Assembly (NCBI GenBank): GCA_958295945.1 | Contig: OY282386.1 | Span: 2,666,001 to 2,730,000 of the forward strand | Direction of reading: 5' to 3' | Source: Candidatus Poribacteria bacterium | Lineage (GTDB): Bacteria > Poribacteria > WGA-4E > WGA-3G | Length of the DNA stretch: 64,000 bases | In this document: positions 33,526 through 41,369 of the stretch, piece by piece | How positions within the stretch are numbered: position 1 is the first letter of the stretch | Layout: each line of letters opens with the position of its first letter | Translations under genes and position numbers: made by a program | The notes under the pieces: model-generated | What the model was told of the DNA's origin: nothing | Seen by the model: the letters and a program-made list of their open reading frames with translations, nothing else | Database searches by the model: none

Positions 33526-34029
33526 TTGTATATTAAAACAACTACAAAACTTGCGCTAATTCTTACATTTATGATCATAGTGGTTGCGTTTTCCGGTTGC
33601 GAACGGATTACCCAAGTACTTGATTCACAAGCAGTCATCCCAATAGAGGAACGTGACCATGTTTGGCCAGTTGACCAGAATGGTATTGAAGTGCCAATTC
33701 CGGGGACGTGGGTGTTAGTATTACATACACACCTGAATTCAACATCTACTATAGGTGAAAGTTTCACATTACCAGCAGATCCACAACCTATTCTACAAAC
33801 ATCCGATGGAACGTACACGGATGGTGAAGGATTCTTCTGGACAAAAATAAGGCTTATAACTGCTGAGGGAGATCGGTGGCAATTCCTTGAACGCGTAGAT
33901 ACAAGTGTTACGCCACATCAACTCCACGCCGTTGTTACAGTAGATGAAAATGGAATCCCAATCCTTGAATACGGAGAATATCCGTTTGATTTACCCAAAT
34001 ATAACGTGCAAATATGGGAGAAACAGTAA
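33526..34029 (+). CDS. Small lipoprotein of unknown function
   Basis: A 167-residue probable lipoprotein: a TTG start preceded by AGAAAGGAATATAA, a signal sequence with LALILTFMIIVVAFSGC, lipobox Cys at about residue 25. The mature part is beta-rich (WVLVLHTHLNSTSTIGES; FFWTKIRLITAEGDRWQFLERV), suggesting a small beta-barrel or immunoglobulin-like fold. I recognise no family. It precedes an MFS transporter by 18 bases on the same strand. Confidence 0.65.
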   Translation: MYIKTTTKLALILTFMIIVVAFSGCERITQVLDSQAVIPIEERDHVWPVDQNGIEVPIPGTWVLVLHTHLNSTSTIGESFTLPADPQPILQTSDGTYTDGEGFFWTKIRLITAEGDRWQFLERVDTSVTPHQLHAVVTVDENGIPILEYGEYPFDLPKYNVQIWEKQ

Positions 34030-34047
34030 GCTTACGAATATAAGCCT

Positions 34048-35277
34048 ATGCGTATCCCGATGCTCTTCCGTTTTTCGCTCTACGGATTCTTAAAGAACCA
34101 AAAGTACTATGACCCCTTCCTGATTTTAGCATTTCGTGAGAAAGGTTTGTCCTACTTTCAAATCGGTATTCTTATCGGTTTTCGGGAAATATGTACCAAT
34201 CTTTTTGAAATACCTTCTGGCGCACTTGCTGACCTATATGGCAGACGCCGCGCCATGATATTTTCGTTCTGTGCCTATATTGCTTCATTTGCGACATTCG
34301 CTCTCAGCGAGTCGTTTGCAATACTATTCATGGCTATGTTTTTCTTTGGGTTAGGTGATGCGTTTAGAACAGGCACACACAAGGCTATGATTTTCGATTG
34401 GTTGAATATGCAAGGTAGATCGGACGAGAAGACGAAGATATACGGTTATACGCGTTCCTGGTCCCAAATGGGTTCAGCTGTTTCTGTACTTATTGCAGGT
34501 GCATTGGTTTTTTATCTTGGAAGTTTCACAGTCATATTCTGGTACTCAATCATTCCGTATTGTCTAAACATTATCAATTTTCTTGGATATCCTGCGCGAT
34601 TAGACGGGAACAAGCAGAGCAAGTTTTCTCTAAGGTCAGTTGCAGATATGCTCGGTAGTGCGTTGAAGCAATCTGTGCAATTTCCTCCGCTACGCAGACT
34701 TGTATTTGAAGGAATGGGTTTTGAAGGGATGTATAAAGCCAGTAAAGATTACCTACAACCCATACTCAAACAAACCGCGATTGCCCTACCTTTTTTGGTT
34801 CTGATGGATGAGTCTAAACGTGCGGCATTGCTTGTCGGTGGTGTGTATTTTGTGCTATATTTTCTTTCTTCATTTGCCTCTCGTAATTCACATAGAATAT
34901 CAGATTGGCGTGGTGGAGACGAAGGCGCAGCACAGGTTATGTGGTGGGTAGATTTAGTGCTTTTTGCATTGTTGATTCCAGCACTCTGGTTCAGTTGGTA
35001 TCCTGCGATTATAGCACTTTTCGTTGCCTTAGCAATTCTGCAGAATTTTTGGAGACCCGGATTGATTAGTCGTTTCAACGCTCAATCCACACCTTCAATG
35101 AGCGCGACAATCTTATCTATTGAAGCACAGTCAAAATCATTAGCAACAATCATACTTGCCCCGCTGCTTGGATTGTTAGTAGACAGTATTGGTAATTTCT
35201 CTCCTGTTGGGGTTATCGGCACAGCTATTGCTATCGCAATACTAATCACATATCATAGTGAATTAGAGACGAATTAG
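34048..35277 (+). CDS. Major facilitator superfamily transporter
   Basis: A 409-residue membrane protein with about 12 hydrophobic segments and MFS motifs: after TM2 GALADLYGRRRAMIF (motif A, G-x-x-D-R-x-G-R-R form). Substrate unknown. It resembles drug/sugar-type transporters found in uncultured bacteria. Probably co-transcribed with the lipoprotein before it and the AlkB-like gene 26 bases after it. Confidence 0.82.
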   Translation: MRIPMLFRFSLYGFLKNQKYYDPFLILAFREKGLSYFQIGILIGFREICTNLFEIPSGALADLYGRRRAMIFSFCAYIASFATFALSESFAILFMAMFFFGLGDAFRTGTHKAMIFDWLNMQGRSDEKTKIYGYTRSWSQMGSAVSVLIAGALVFYLGSFTVIFWYSIIPYCLNIINFLGYPARLDGNKQSKFSLRSVADMLGSALKQSVQFPPLRRLVFEGMGFEGMYKASKDYLQPILKQTAIALPFLVLMDESKRAALLVGGVYFVLYFLSSFASRNSHRISDWRGGDEGAAQVMWWVDLVLFALLIPALWFSWYPAIIALFVALAILQNFWRPGLISRFNAQSTPSMSATILSIEAQSKSLATIILAPLLGLLVDSIGNFSPVGVIGTAIAIAILITYHSELETN

Positions 35278-35303
35278 GAAATCATTGCAAAGTGAGCTGA
35301 AGT

Positions 35304-35936
35304 ATGGAACAGCTATCCTTATTCACCATAGATAAACAATTTCTTCAACCGCAACCTATTCCGAGCAATCAGCATGCTGCGGATACCGTCCACGGTTTTC
35401 AATATATACCGGACTATCTAACTGACCATCAGCATGAGTGGTTATTAGACCATATTGATAAACAGGAGTGGAAGACTTTTTATCAGCGGCGCGTTCAACA
35501 TTATGGACATAGTTATAACTTCAATGGACAGCAGGAAAAACTTGAGAAGGATATTTCCGAGTTTCCAGAGTGGGTAAATAGGCTCTGTCTCAAATTGCAG
35601 AACGATGGACACATGCCGAAGATTGCCAATCAGGTACTTGTCAGTGAATATGAACCTGGACAAGGGATTGGAGATCATACTGATAAAGAAGCATGTTTTA
35701 TGGATACGATTGTTATATTGAGTCTTGGTTCAGCCTGTGTTATGGATTTGACAAACGTAAAGGATAAGACCAGGAAGGTTCCAATCTGGCTTGCACCGGG
35801 AAGTCTGACAGTATTGCGTGATGATGCAAAGGTGAAATGGATGCACGGAATCCCATCCCGGAAAACGGATCTGTGGGATGGACGTAAGTATGAACGTCAG
35901 CGGAGGGTTTCGCTTAGTTTTAGGAAATTGGTGTGA
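35304..35936 (+). CDS. AlkB-like 2-oxoglutarate/Fe(II) dioxygenase
   Basis: A 210-residue dioxygenase of the AlkB family, which oxidatively demethylates alkylated bases in DNA or RNA. Iron ligands are visible: His125 and Asp127 in GDHTD and His181 in KWMHGIP. The 2-oxoglutarate-binding Arg is in RRVSLSFRK (about 201-207). VLVSEYEPGQGIGDHTD and ILSLGSACVMDL are typical of the ALKBH8/AlkB-like branch. The first 30 residues are a variable extension. Substrate preference cannot be read. Confidence 0.9.
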   Translation: MEQLSLFTIDKQFLQPQPIPSNQHAADTVHGFQYIPDYLTDHQHEWLLDHIDKQEWKTFYQRRVQHYGHSYNFNGQQEKLEKDISEFPEWVNRLCLKLQNDGHMPKIANQVLVSEYEPGQGIGDHTDKEACFMDTIVILSLGSACVMDLTNVKDKTRKVPIWLAPGSLTVLRDDAKVKWMHGIPSRKTDLWDGRKYERQRRVSLSFRKLV

Positions 35937-36018
35937 ATTTATATGCGTTTGCCTCTTTTATGATCAAGATAACGAATTGCCTTGACAGGTTAAATGTTGT
36001 TACCGTTATGATACTAAC

Positions 36019-36176
36019 TAACGTGAGTTTGATAATTATACAGGACGGACGCATTCCCCCTTGATAAGGGGGGTTAAAAAGTCGCTATTTCAGTGATTTA
36101 ACCCCCTAAATCCCCCTTATCAGTGGGACTTTAAGAGGCAATGTGGAAGTCATAACTATTTATCAAACTCACGTTA
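36019..36176. mobile_element. MITE with perfect 17-bp ends and 6-bp target duplication
   Basis: A 158-bp non-coding element with perfect terminal inverted repeats TAACGTGAGTTTGATAA / TTATCAAACTCACGTTA, flanked by direct ACTAAC duplications (36013-36018 and 36177-36182). Inside is a second inverted repeat (CTTGATAAGGGGGGTTAAA / TTTAACCCCC ... CCCCCTTATCAG). A solo end of the same family (ATATCAAACTCACGC) lies near 50280. Confidence 0.9.
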
Positions 36177-36249
36177 ACTAACTTATATTTCTCAGAAGTT
36201 GTTGAATATCAGTTAAATTATTGGTATCCTAAAGAACTTGGAATTGCTT

Positions 36250-36990
36250 TCATGCTGAGATGTCTTCTGAATTGAATTTAACAATTTCTTCCCAAAGTAT
36301 GTTGCCGTCTGCATCACAGAATTTTGTAATAAATTCAAAGGTAAATTTGTTCACGACTTTAGCATACTCTTGCATAAACTGCTCGTTTCTTTCTTTAGCT
36401 TGATGGCCTAATGGTTCAATTATTTCAGTATAAAGATTATCATTTCCCGAAATAAATGCCCAAAATTTCTGTCCACACAATTTGAAATAATCACCCTTAT
36501 TTGGTTTTCTGTTTTTTCCATAACAACAGCCATTAATTGCAACGACATTTGGGGATGATGTATTTGTACCAAGGATACGTCTCGCTTGTCTGAAGTCGTC
36601 CCGAAGTTTTGAAACTTGACGACTATTTCCCCAATTTGGTCCTGATTTAATAGAAATAATATACCTAATACCATCTTTTATAAATTCTAAATCTATGCCT
36701 TCTGCAGAAGATTTTTGACCTCCATATACTTGAGAACAAATGAAGATCGCAAGTCCTTCCAAGAATCCTCCAAAAATTGTCTCTTCCTGTGAGGATAAAC
36801 GAGCATCCAGAATAGTTTTTACGAACCCCGAGGCGGTTATTACATTTTTAGCTTTGAATAAATAAGGGTTCTTTTGTTTGACTACATCCAGCAGTTTCAG
36901 TTTTTGCAGATTTTCTAATCTTCTCTGATGAAAGGTCTGAATGTTATCCTGAACATAATCAGTTATCTCTTGTTGTGTAATGTGTTTCAT
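36250..36990 (-). CDS. Type II restriction endonuclease (PmeII/TdeIII-like)
   Basis: A 246-residue restriction enzyme partner of the overlapping methyltransferase. The frame is open back to 37209, but that part overlaps the methyltransferase coding region; ATG 36990 follows AAGAGGCAG and gives MKHITQQEITDYVQDNI. The probable nuclease core is SSAEGIDLEF (Asp100) followed by YIISIKSGPNWGNS, with Lys115; the usual acid before x-Lys is Ser here. The IKSGPNWGNS segment is, as I recall, characteristic of PmeII-type enzymes. A CCYGK cysteine turn and GGFLEGLAIFI helix precede and follow. The recognition site is unknown. Confidence 0.75.
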   Translation of the reverse strand: MKHITQQEITDYVQDNIQTFHQRRLENLQKLKLLDVVKQKNPYLFKAKNVITASGFVKTILDARLSSQEETIFGGFLEGLAIFICSQVYGGQKSSAEGIDLEFIKDGIRYIISIKSGPNWGNSRQVSKLRDDFRQARRILGTNTSSPNVVAINGCCYGKNRKPNKGDYFKLCGQKFWAFISGNDNLYTEIIEPLGHQAKERNEQFMQEYAKVVNKFTFEFITKFCDADGNILWEEIVKFNSEDISA

Positions 36991-37828
36991 CATCTGCCTC
37001 TTCAAATAGTAACATCTGTTTTGATTTGATATTCTCCTTTGCAACTTGATAATACTGCGGCATAATCTCAATACCAACAGAATTTCTAAATAGCTTTTGT
37101 GCAACTTGACACGTAGTACCAGAGCCAGCAAACGGATCCAGCACCCAATCATCTTCTTTCGTAAACAACTTGATAAACCATTCAGGTAATGACTTAGGAA
37201 AAACAGCACTGTGGTTTCTATTACCTGTTTCCGTCGCTAAGTGTAATACATTCGTCGGATACGCCATTTTTCTGTTCACCCAATTTGATACATTTTTACC
37301 AAACCCGCTCCCAACTTTTGAGGTGTCTCTACTTTGATCGGTCTTGCTAAGATTCTTCAATCTTTTCTCCGCCCAATCTCCCATCGGCACCATAACAGAT
37401 TCTTGATACATATTGAACTTCTTGGATTTGTTGAACTGCAAACACCTTTCCCATGCATCTCTAAACCGATTCGGCCATTTTCCGGGATAACTATTCTTCT
37501 TATGCCAAATAAACTCCTCTGTCCACAACCATCCCAGTTTTTTCATTTCAAGTATCAACTCAAGAACGTATGTATGTCGTTCTCCATCAACAGCTTTCTC
37601 TTTGATGTTTAAAATAAAAGTACCCGATGATTTGAGCACTCTTAAAAATTCTGCAGCACGCGGCATAAACCAATTGACATATTCATTCGGATTGATGCCG
37701 CCGTACGTTTTGGAACGGCGGTCGGCATAAGGGGGAGAAGTTACAATTAGGTCAATTGAATCAGCGTCACAATTGGTGAGTATGTCTAAACAATCTCCAA
37801 GATAAAGATCAGTTTTAATGGCTGACAT
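36959..37828 (-). CDS. Type II DNA methyltransferase, probably N4-cytosine
   Basis: A 289-residue amino-methyltransferase of the beta class: the catalytic motif IV TSPPY (residues 30-34) comes before the SAM-binding motif I DPFAGSGTT (about 245-253). An S-P-P-Y catalytic motif favours N4-cytosine over N6-adenine methylation. It would protect the host from the restriction enzyme whose gene overlaps its 3' end by 32 bases. The order methyltransferase first, endonuclease second, with coupling, gives protection before cutting. Both genes run opposite to their neighbours on the left, like an inserted cassette. Confidence 0.88.
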   Translation of the reverse strand: MSAIKTDLYLGDCLDILTNCDADSIDLIVTSPPYADRRSKTYGGINPNEYVNWFMPRAAEFLRVLKSSGTFILNIKEKAVDGERHTYVLELILEMKKLGWLWTEEFIWHKKNSYPGKWPNRFRDAWERCLQFNKSKKFNMYQESVMVPMGDWAEKRLKNLSKTDQSRDTSKVGSGFGKNVSNWVNRKMAYPTNVLHLATETGNRNHSAVFPKSLPEWFIKLFTKEDDWVLDPFAGSGTTCQVAQKLFRNSVGIEIMPQYYQVAKENIKSKQMLLFEEADDETHYTTRDN

Positions 37829-38392
37829 TTAGTGTATACCTCTATGTAAATGTTAACAGAAATTACTTATGTCAAGTCAAATAAAGAGTACCATATTATC
37901 ATAGAATGTTCAAGCGAAATGTATGCATTGCTATGTTGCAGACATAACAAAAATCAAGCACAATAAAATCCTGGTTCAGACAAAGAACTACACCCAATTC
38001 AACAATTATCAACAAATTCATAAAAAAAATATGAATATATTTACTTTTTATTTGACAATGACAAATACACATATTATAATTAACATATGTTTAGAATGTA
38101 AACCCAAATCACGTGTTGGAGGGTTGGCAACCTCGACTATACCATTTCTACAAAATGACTTCGCTTAAAGAAATAGACTGTTCGTAGTCGCGCATTCATT
38201 GCGCCTCTTACATTCAGCACAAGCGGTGCGAAAGGTGTCCAGAAAACTTTGCCCTATAGGCATCAATTTAGTGTCCTTCAAGGTCCGGTAATAAAGCGTG
38301 ATTTCTCCTAAATTGATGCCTATGCAATTAGTGAAATCTTATGTGAACACAATGCCCTACAAAAGAACACAGACTGGATTGATAGCACTGTA

Positions 38393-38460
38393 CCAAAACC
38401 TTGTGCAAATCCTTTACCACCCCTTAGTAACAGTACAAGATGGATATATTCCAAGTTTTA
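38393..38460. repeat. 68-bp direct repeat, left copy
   Basis: A stretch starting CCAAAACCTTGTGCAAATCC and ending GATATATTCCAAGTTTTA is repeated with only a few differences at 39172-39239, 780 bases away in the same orientation. It contains CCACCCCTTAGTAACAG. Neither copy is coding. Confidence 0.9.
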
Positions 38461-38640
38461 GGGTGTAAAGCTTTTGTCACTAACTTCTCACGAACCATTG
38501 TAGTGCGGGGTCTCCGTGCCCCGCTATTGTTGAGAGGAGAGATGGCGTGGCACGGAGACCCGGGGAACGCCAAAAGGCGTTCATACCGTTGATTTCTTGA
38601 TTTCTTGATTTGGCACTTTGTAAGCACTCTGGACTTTGAT
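38459..38640. repeat. Partial MITE-like repeat, family A copy 4
   Basis: Left end AGGGTGTAAAGCTTTTGTCAC, then the typical GCGGGGTCTCCGTGCCCC and GGCACGGAGACCCGGGG arms. The right outer end is missing; instead the sequence runs into GCGTTCATACCGTTGATTT, which also follows the same arm in copy 5 at 46234, so this is a second, shared subtype and not a random truncation. Confidence 0.8.
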
Positions 38641-39171
38641 CTCAAATTACCCTATTTATTTCCTAATCTTCATTAGGGACGATATGTCTGGACTAACCAG
38701 CTCTTATAATCATATCTTCCTCACAGGTCTAAGAAATGTGTGTTGAACAATGAAAAATATGTCCATTGCCAAAAAATAACTTGACAGAAGTCCATTTATG
38801 TGTTAATATATATTTATTATTTATTTTGACATGAATGTTATGTATAATATAACAAATTTAAGAAATTTATAAGAGCAAAATAATGGAAACTATTATGAAG
38901 ATAAAAGACGATATTCATGCAATTCATCACACATTTCTATACAAAAATAACGGACAAATCTCAACATCTCAGAAAAATCTTACAGTTTACGAAATTCAAA
39001 TTTTTGTGCTATCAAATTATGTGCTATAAACCCATACAGATACTGGAGTTATAGGCAATTTTGCTGTCTTACAGTATGTAAGAGATTTCTTACAGTTTCG
39101 TAACTTTTCAAGAAGGAGACAGACCATGAAATTGCCAGAAAAACACAATGAATATGCCATCAGATGAGTCT

Positions 39172-39239
39172 CCAAAATCTTGTGCAATCCTTTACCACCC
39201 CTTAGTAACAGTACAAGATGGATATATTCCAAGTTTTAA
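39172..39239. repeat. 68-bp direct repeat, right copy
   Basis: Second copy of the 38393-38460 sequence, with one base missing after TTGTGCAA. It lies about 185 bases before the S55 peptidase gene. Confidence 0.9.
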
Positions 39240-39424
39240 GTTGACTTTATTCAGATTCACATGGTATTATAAATCCATTACAAATAAACTGGTTTTTGAA
39301 ACATGAATCATCTGTTGTGTGGCAAATAGATATACGTTAATAAATGTTATATTAGTTCCATCAAAAAATCTAAGTTGTGTCATACGTGTAAATCAATTTC
39401 AATAAATCAAAGAGGAGTAAAGTA

Positions 39425-41314
39425 GTGAAAAAGAATTTACTTTGTGTGCTTGTGGTATTCTGCATGATTGTACTCAACGCAAACGCACAAATTGAATGGG
39501 ACGCTGACGAGTTCATGCCGTTGTCTGAAGTAAAAATTGGCATGAAAGGTAAAGGATACACAGTGTTTTCTGGTACAGATGCTGAAGAATTTACTTATGA
39601 AGTAACCAGCATTGAATACAACTCAAATCCAGGATGGCATGTGGTCTGGGCAGAAGGTACCAGTGAAAACTTTAAGCGTACCGGTGTTGCGGGTGGAATG
39701 AGTGGTAGTCCAGTCTACATTAATGGACGGTTAATGGGAGCTATTTCACTTGGTTATTTCAATCAACGTGAACACTCAAATAACTTTGGAATCACACCAT
39801 TCGAACAAATGGTAAATGTTGCAAAACGCGGTATGGAACCGAACCTTTTATATGCCTACACACAACAAACCGAACTTGGTTCTGAATTTGTCCAGGAAGG
39901 TCTCAATATGTTGCCTACCCTTCTTCCTAAAGGCGATAACGGTTTGTTCACAAATCCGATTGATAATCCCAACATGGCATCAGATTTTGACTTGAATGTT
40001 GAAGAGCTTTCATTGCAGTTGGCAATACCTGTCACCATTCCAAGACTTGATAGACAAACGCTGCAGCTACTAAAACCATTTTTTGCAAGAGGGAATATGG
40101 TGCCTCTCCAAGCAGCAGGAGGTGGAGCTCCTGTCAAAGAATCACCTGTTGAACCGGGACAGATTGTTGGACAAGAGGCAATACGCGGTGATGTTGCATC
40201 TTTTGGCTATGGAACTATCACTTACATAGACAAACAGAAGAAAGAATTACTCGCTTACGGACATTCAGCTTTTGGTGAAGGTAATGTGAACCTACCGTTG
40301 TCTGGAGGTTATGTCCACTTTATTTTGCCGAGTCGGTCCCGATCATCTAAAATTGCTTCCGCAACGCAGCCAATCGGAACATTAGTACAAGATCGTGTCC
40401 CCGCAATTGCTGGACTAATTGAAGAACTTCCGAACTCACATCATTTTATTCCAGTGACAGCAAAGGTCCAAACATCTGATAAGAAAGTACATAACCTATC
40501 CTATGAAGCCGCACGAGATAAGACGTTCACAGCAGTTTATGCGGCTTCTGGAATTTCGGGTTTAGTAAGCGCGATGGAGTTCTCTGGTAATGATCACACA
40601 GTCAATGTAATGGCTAAAATTACACTGGAAGATCATCCAGAATTAGACAATAATGAAGTCGTCGTAAACAATATCTTTTCCTCAAGCGGATCACCCGGAT
40701 TTAACGTGTCACAGACAATATTATCCCCGATGCTGGATCTGTTAGTCAATCCTTATGCTAAAGTTAAAATAGAGTCTATTGACTTTGATATTAAATTAGA
40801 GGATAGACGAAAGACAGCGGTGATTCTGAAATCACGACTTGATAAGAATGTCTATCGTCCAGGGGAAGAAGTAGAAATTACATATACTATTCGTCCCTAT
40901 CTTGAGCAAACTGAGACATTAACAGCCAAAATTAAAATTCCGAAAGATACACTTGATGGAATTGTCTTACTTCGCGCAATGAGTTCCAACTCATATCGGA
41001 GTTGGAAACGCTCACGAGCCCCGGGGACTTCTCGGGCGACAAACATCAATCAGTTGGTAAAATTATTAAATGACGGTGAACCGAACACAAACCTTATACT
41101 TGAACTTTCCGTACCACAACCCGGATTAACCGTTCAAGGTGAGGAATTTCCTAATCTACCGCTTTCCGTTATGTCTGTGATGAACACCACACTCCGAAGT
41201 GGAGAAAATGGTTTCACGTTTGGAACAGTGGTACACACGGATAAGGTTGAAACTGACTACATTATCGTTGGCAGTGCTTCTATGCCGGTAGCCGTTAATA
41301 GGAACGCACAATAA
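39425..41314 (+). CDS. Secreted S55 (SpoIVB-type) serine peptidase
   Basis: A 629-residue exported protein with signal peptide MKKNLLCVLVVFCMIVLNANA. A SpoIVB-type S55 domain covers about residues 20-330: FMPLSEVKIGMKGKGYTVF, then GVAGGMSGSPVYINGRLMGAIS with the nucleophilic Ser in MSGSP, and LLAYGHSAFGEGNVNLPLSGGYVHFILPS, a conserved H-containing segment. The C-terminal half is beta-rich and includes YRPGEEVEITYTIRPY, as in bacterial immunoglobulin-like domains. In spore formers SpoIVB signals across the membrane; here the organism is probably not a spore former, so another substrate is expected. GAGGAG precedes the GTG/ATG region, and a propeller gene follows 55 bases later. Confidence 0.85.
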   Translation: MKKNLLCVLVVFCMIVLNANAQIEWDADEFMPLSEVKIGMKGKGYTVFSGTDAEEFTYEVTSIEYNSNPGWHVVWAEGTSENFKRTGVAGGMSGSPVYINGRLMGAISLGYFNQREHSNNFGITPFEQMVNVAKRGMEPNLLYAYTQQTELGSEFVQEGLNMLPTLLPKGDNGLFTNPIDNPNMASDFDLNVEELSLQLAIPVTIPRLDRQTLQLLKPFFARGNMVPLQAAGGGAPVKESPVEPGQIVGQEAIRGDVASFGYGTITYIDKQKKELLAYGHSAFGEGNVNLPLSGGYVHFILPSRSRSSKIASATQPIGTLVQDRVPAIAGLIEELPNSHHFIPVTAKVQTSDKKVHNLSYEAARDKTFTAVYAASGISGLVSAMEFSGNDHTVNVMAKITLEDHPELDNNEVVVNNIFSSSGSPGFNVSQTILSPMLDLLVNPYAKVKIESIDFDIKLEDRRKTAVILKSRLDKNVYRPGEEVEITYTIRPYLEQTETLTAKIKIPKDTLDGIVLLRAMSSNSYRSWKRSRAPGTSRATNINQLVKLLNDGEPNTNLILELSVPQPGLTVQGEEFPNLPLSVMSVMNTTLRSGENGFTFGTVVHTDKVETDYIIVGSASMPVAVNRNAQ

Positions 41315-41369
41315 TCTAATATTGGATTTATTTTCATTTACGCGCAATTGTAACAGGAGGATATGTTTT

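Larger units (their letters stand above)
37829..39424. other. 1.6-kb gene-free region rich in repeats
   Basis: No convincing gene. It contains: a CGCGCATTCATTGCGCC motif region (38184-38212) shared with 50852-50882; an inverted pair AGGCATCAATTTA / TAAATTGATGCCTA (about 38260-38325); a partial family A repeat (38459-38640); and a 68-bp direct repeat (38393-38460 and 39172-39239). A 48-codon frame at 38883-39029 is not supported. The promoter for the S55 peptidase gene must lie near its right end. Confidence 0.7.

Noticed and set aside
38883-39029. 48-codon frame in the gene-free region
   Set aside because: No ribosome site, no homologous pattern and AT-driven composition; chance frame is more likely.
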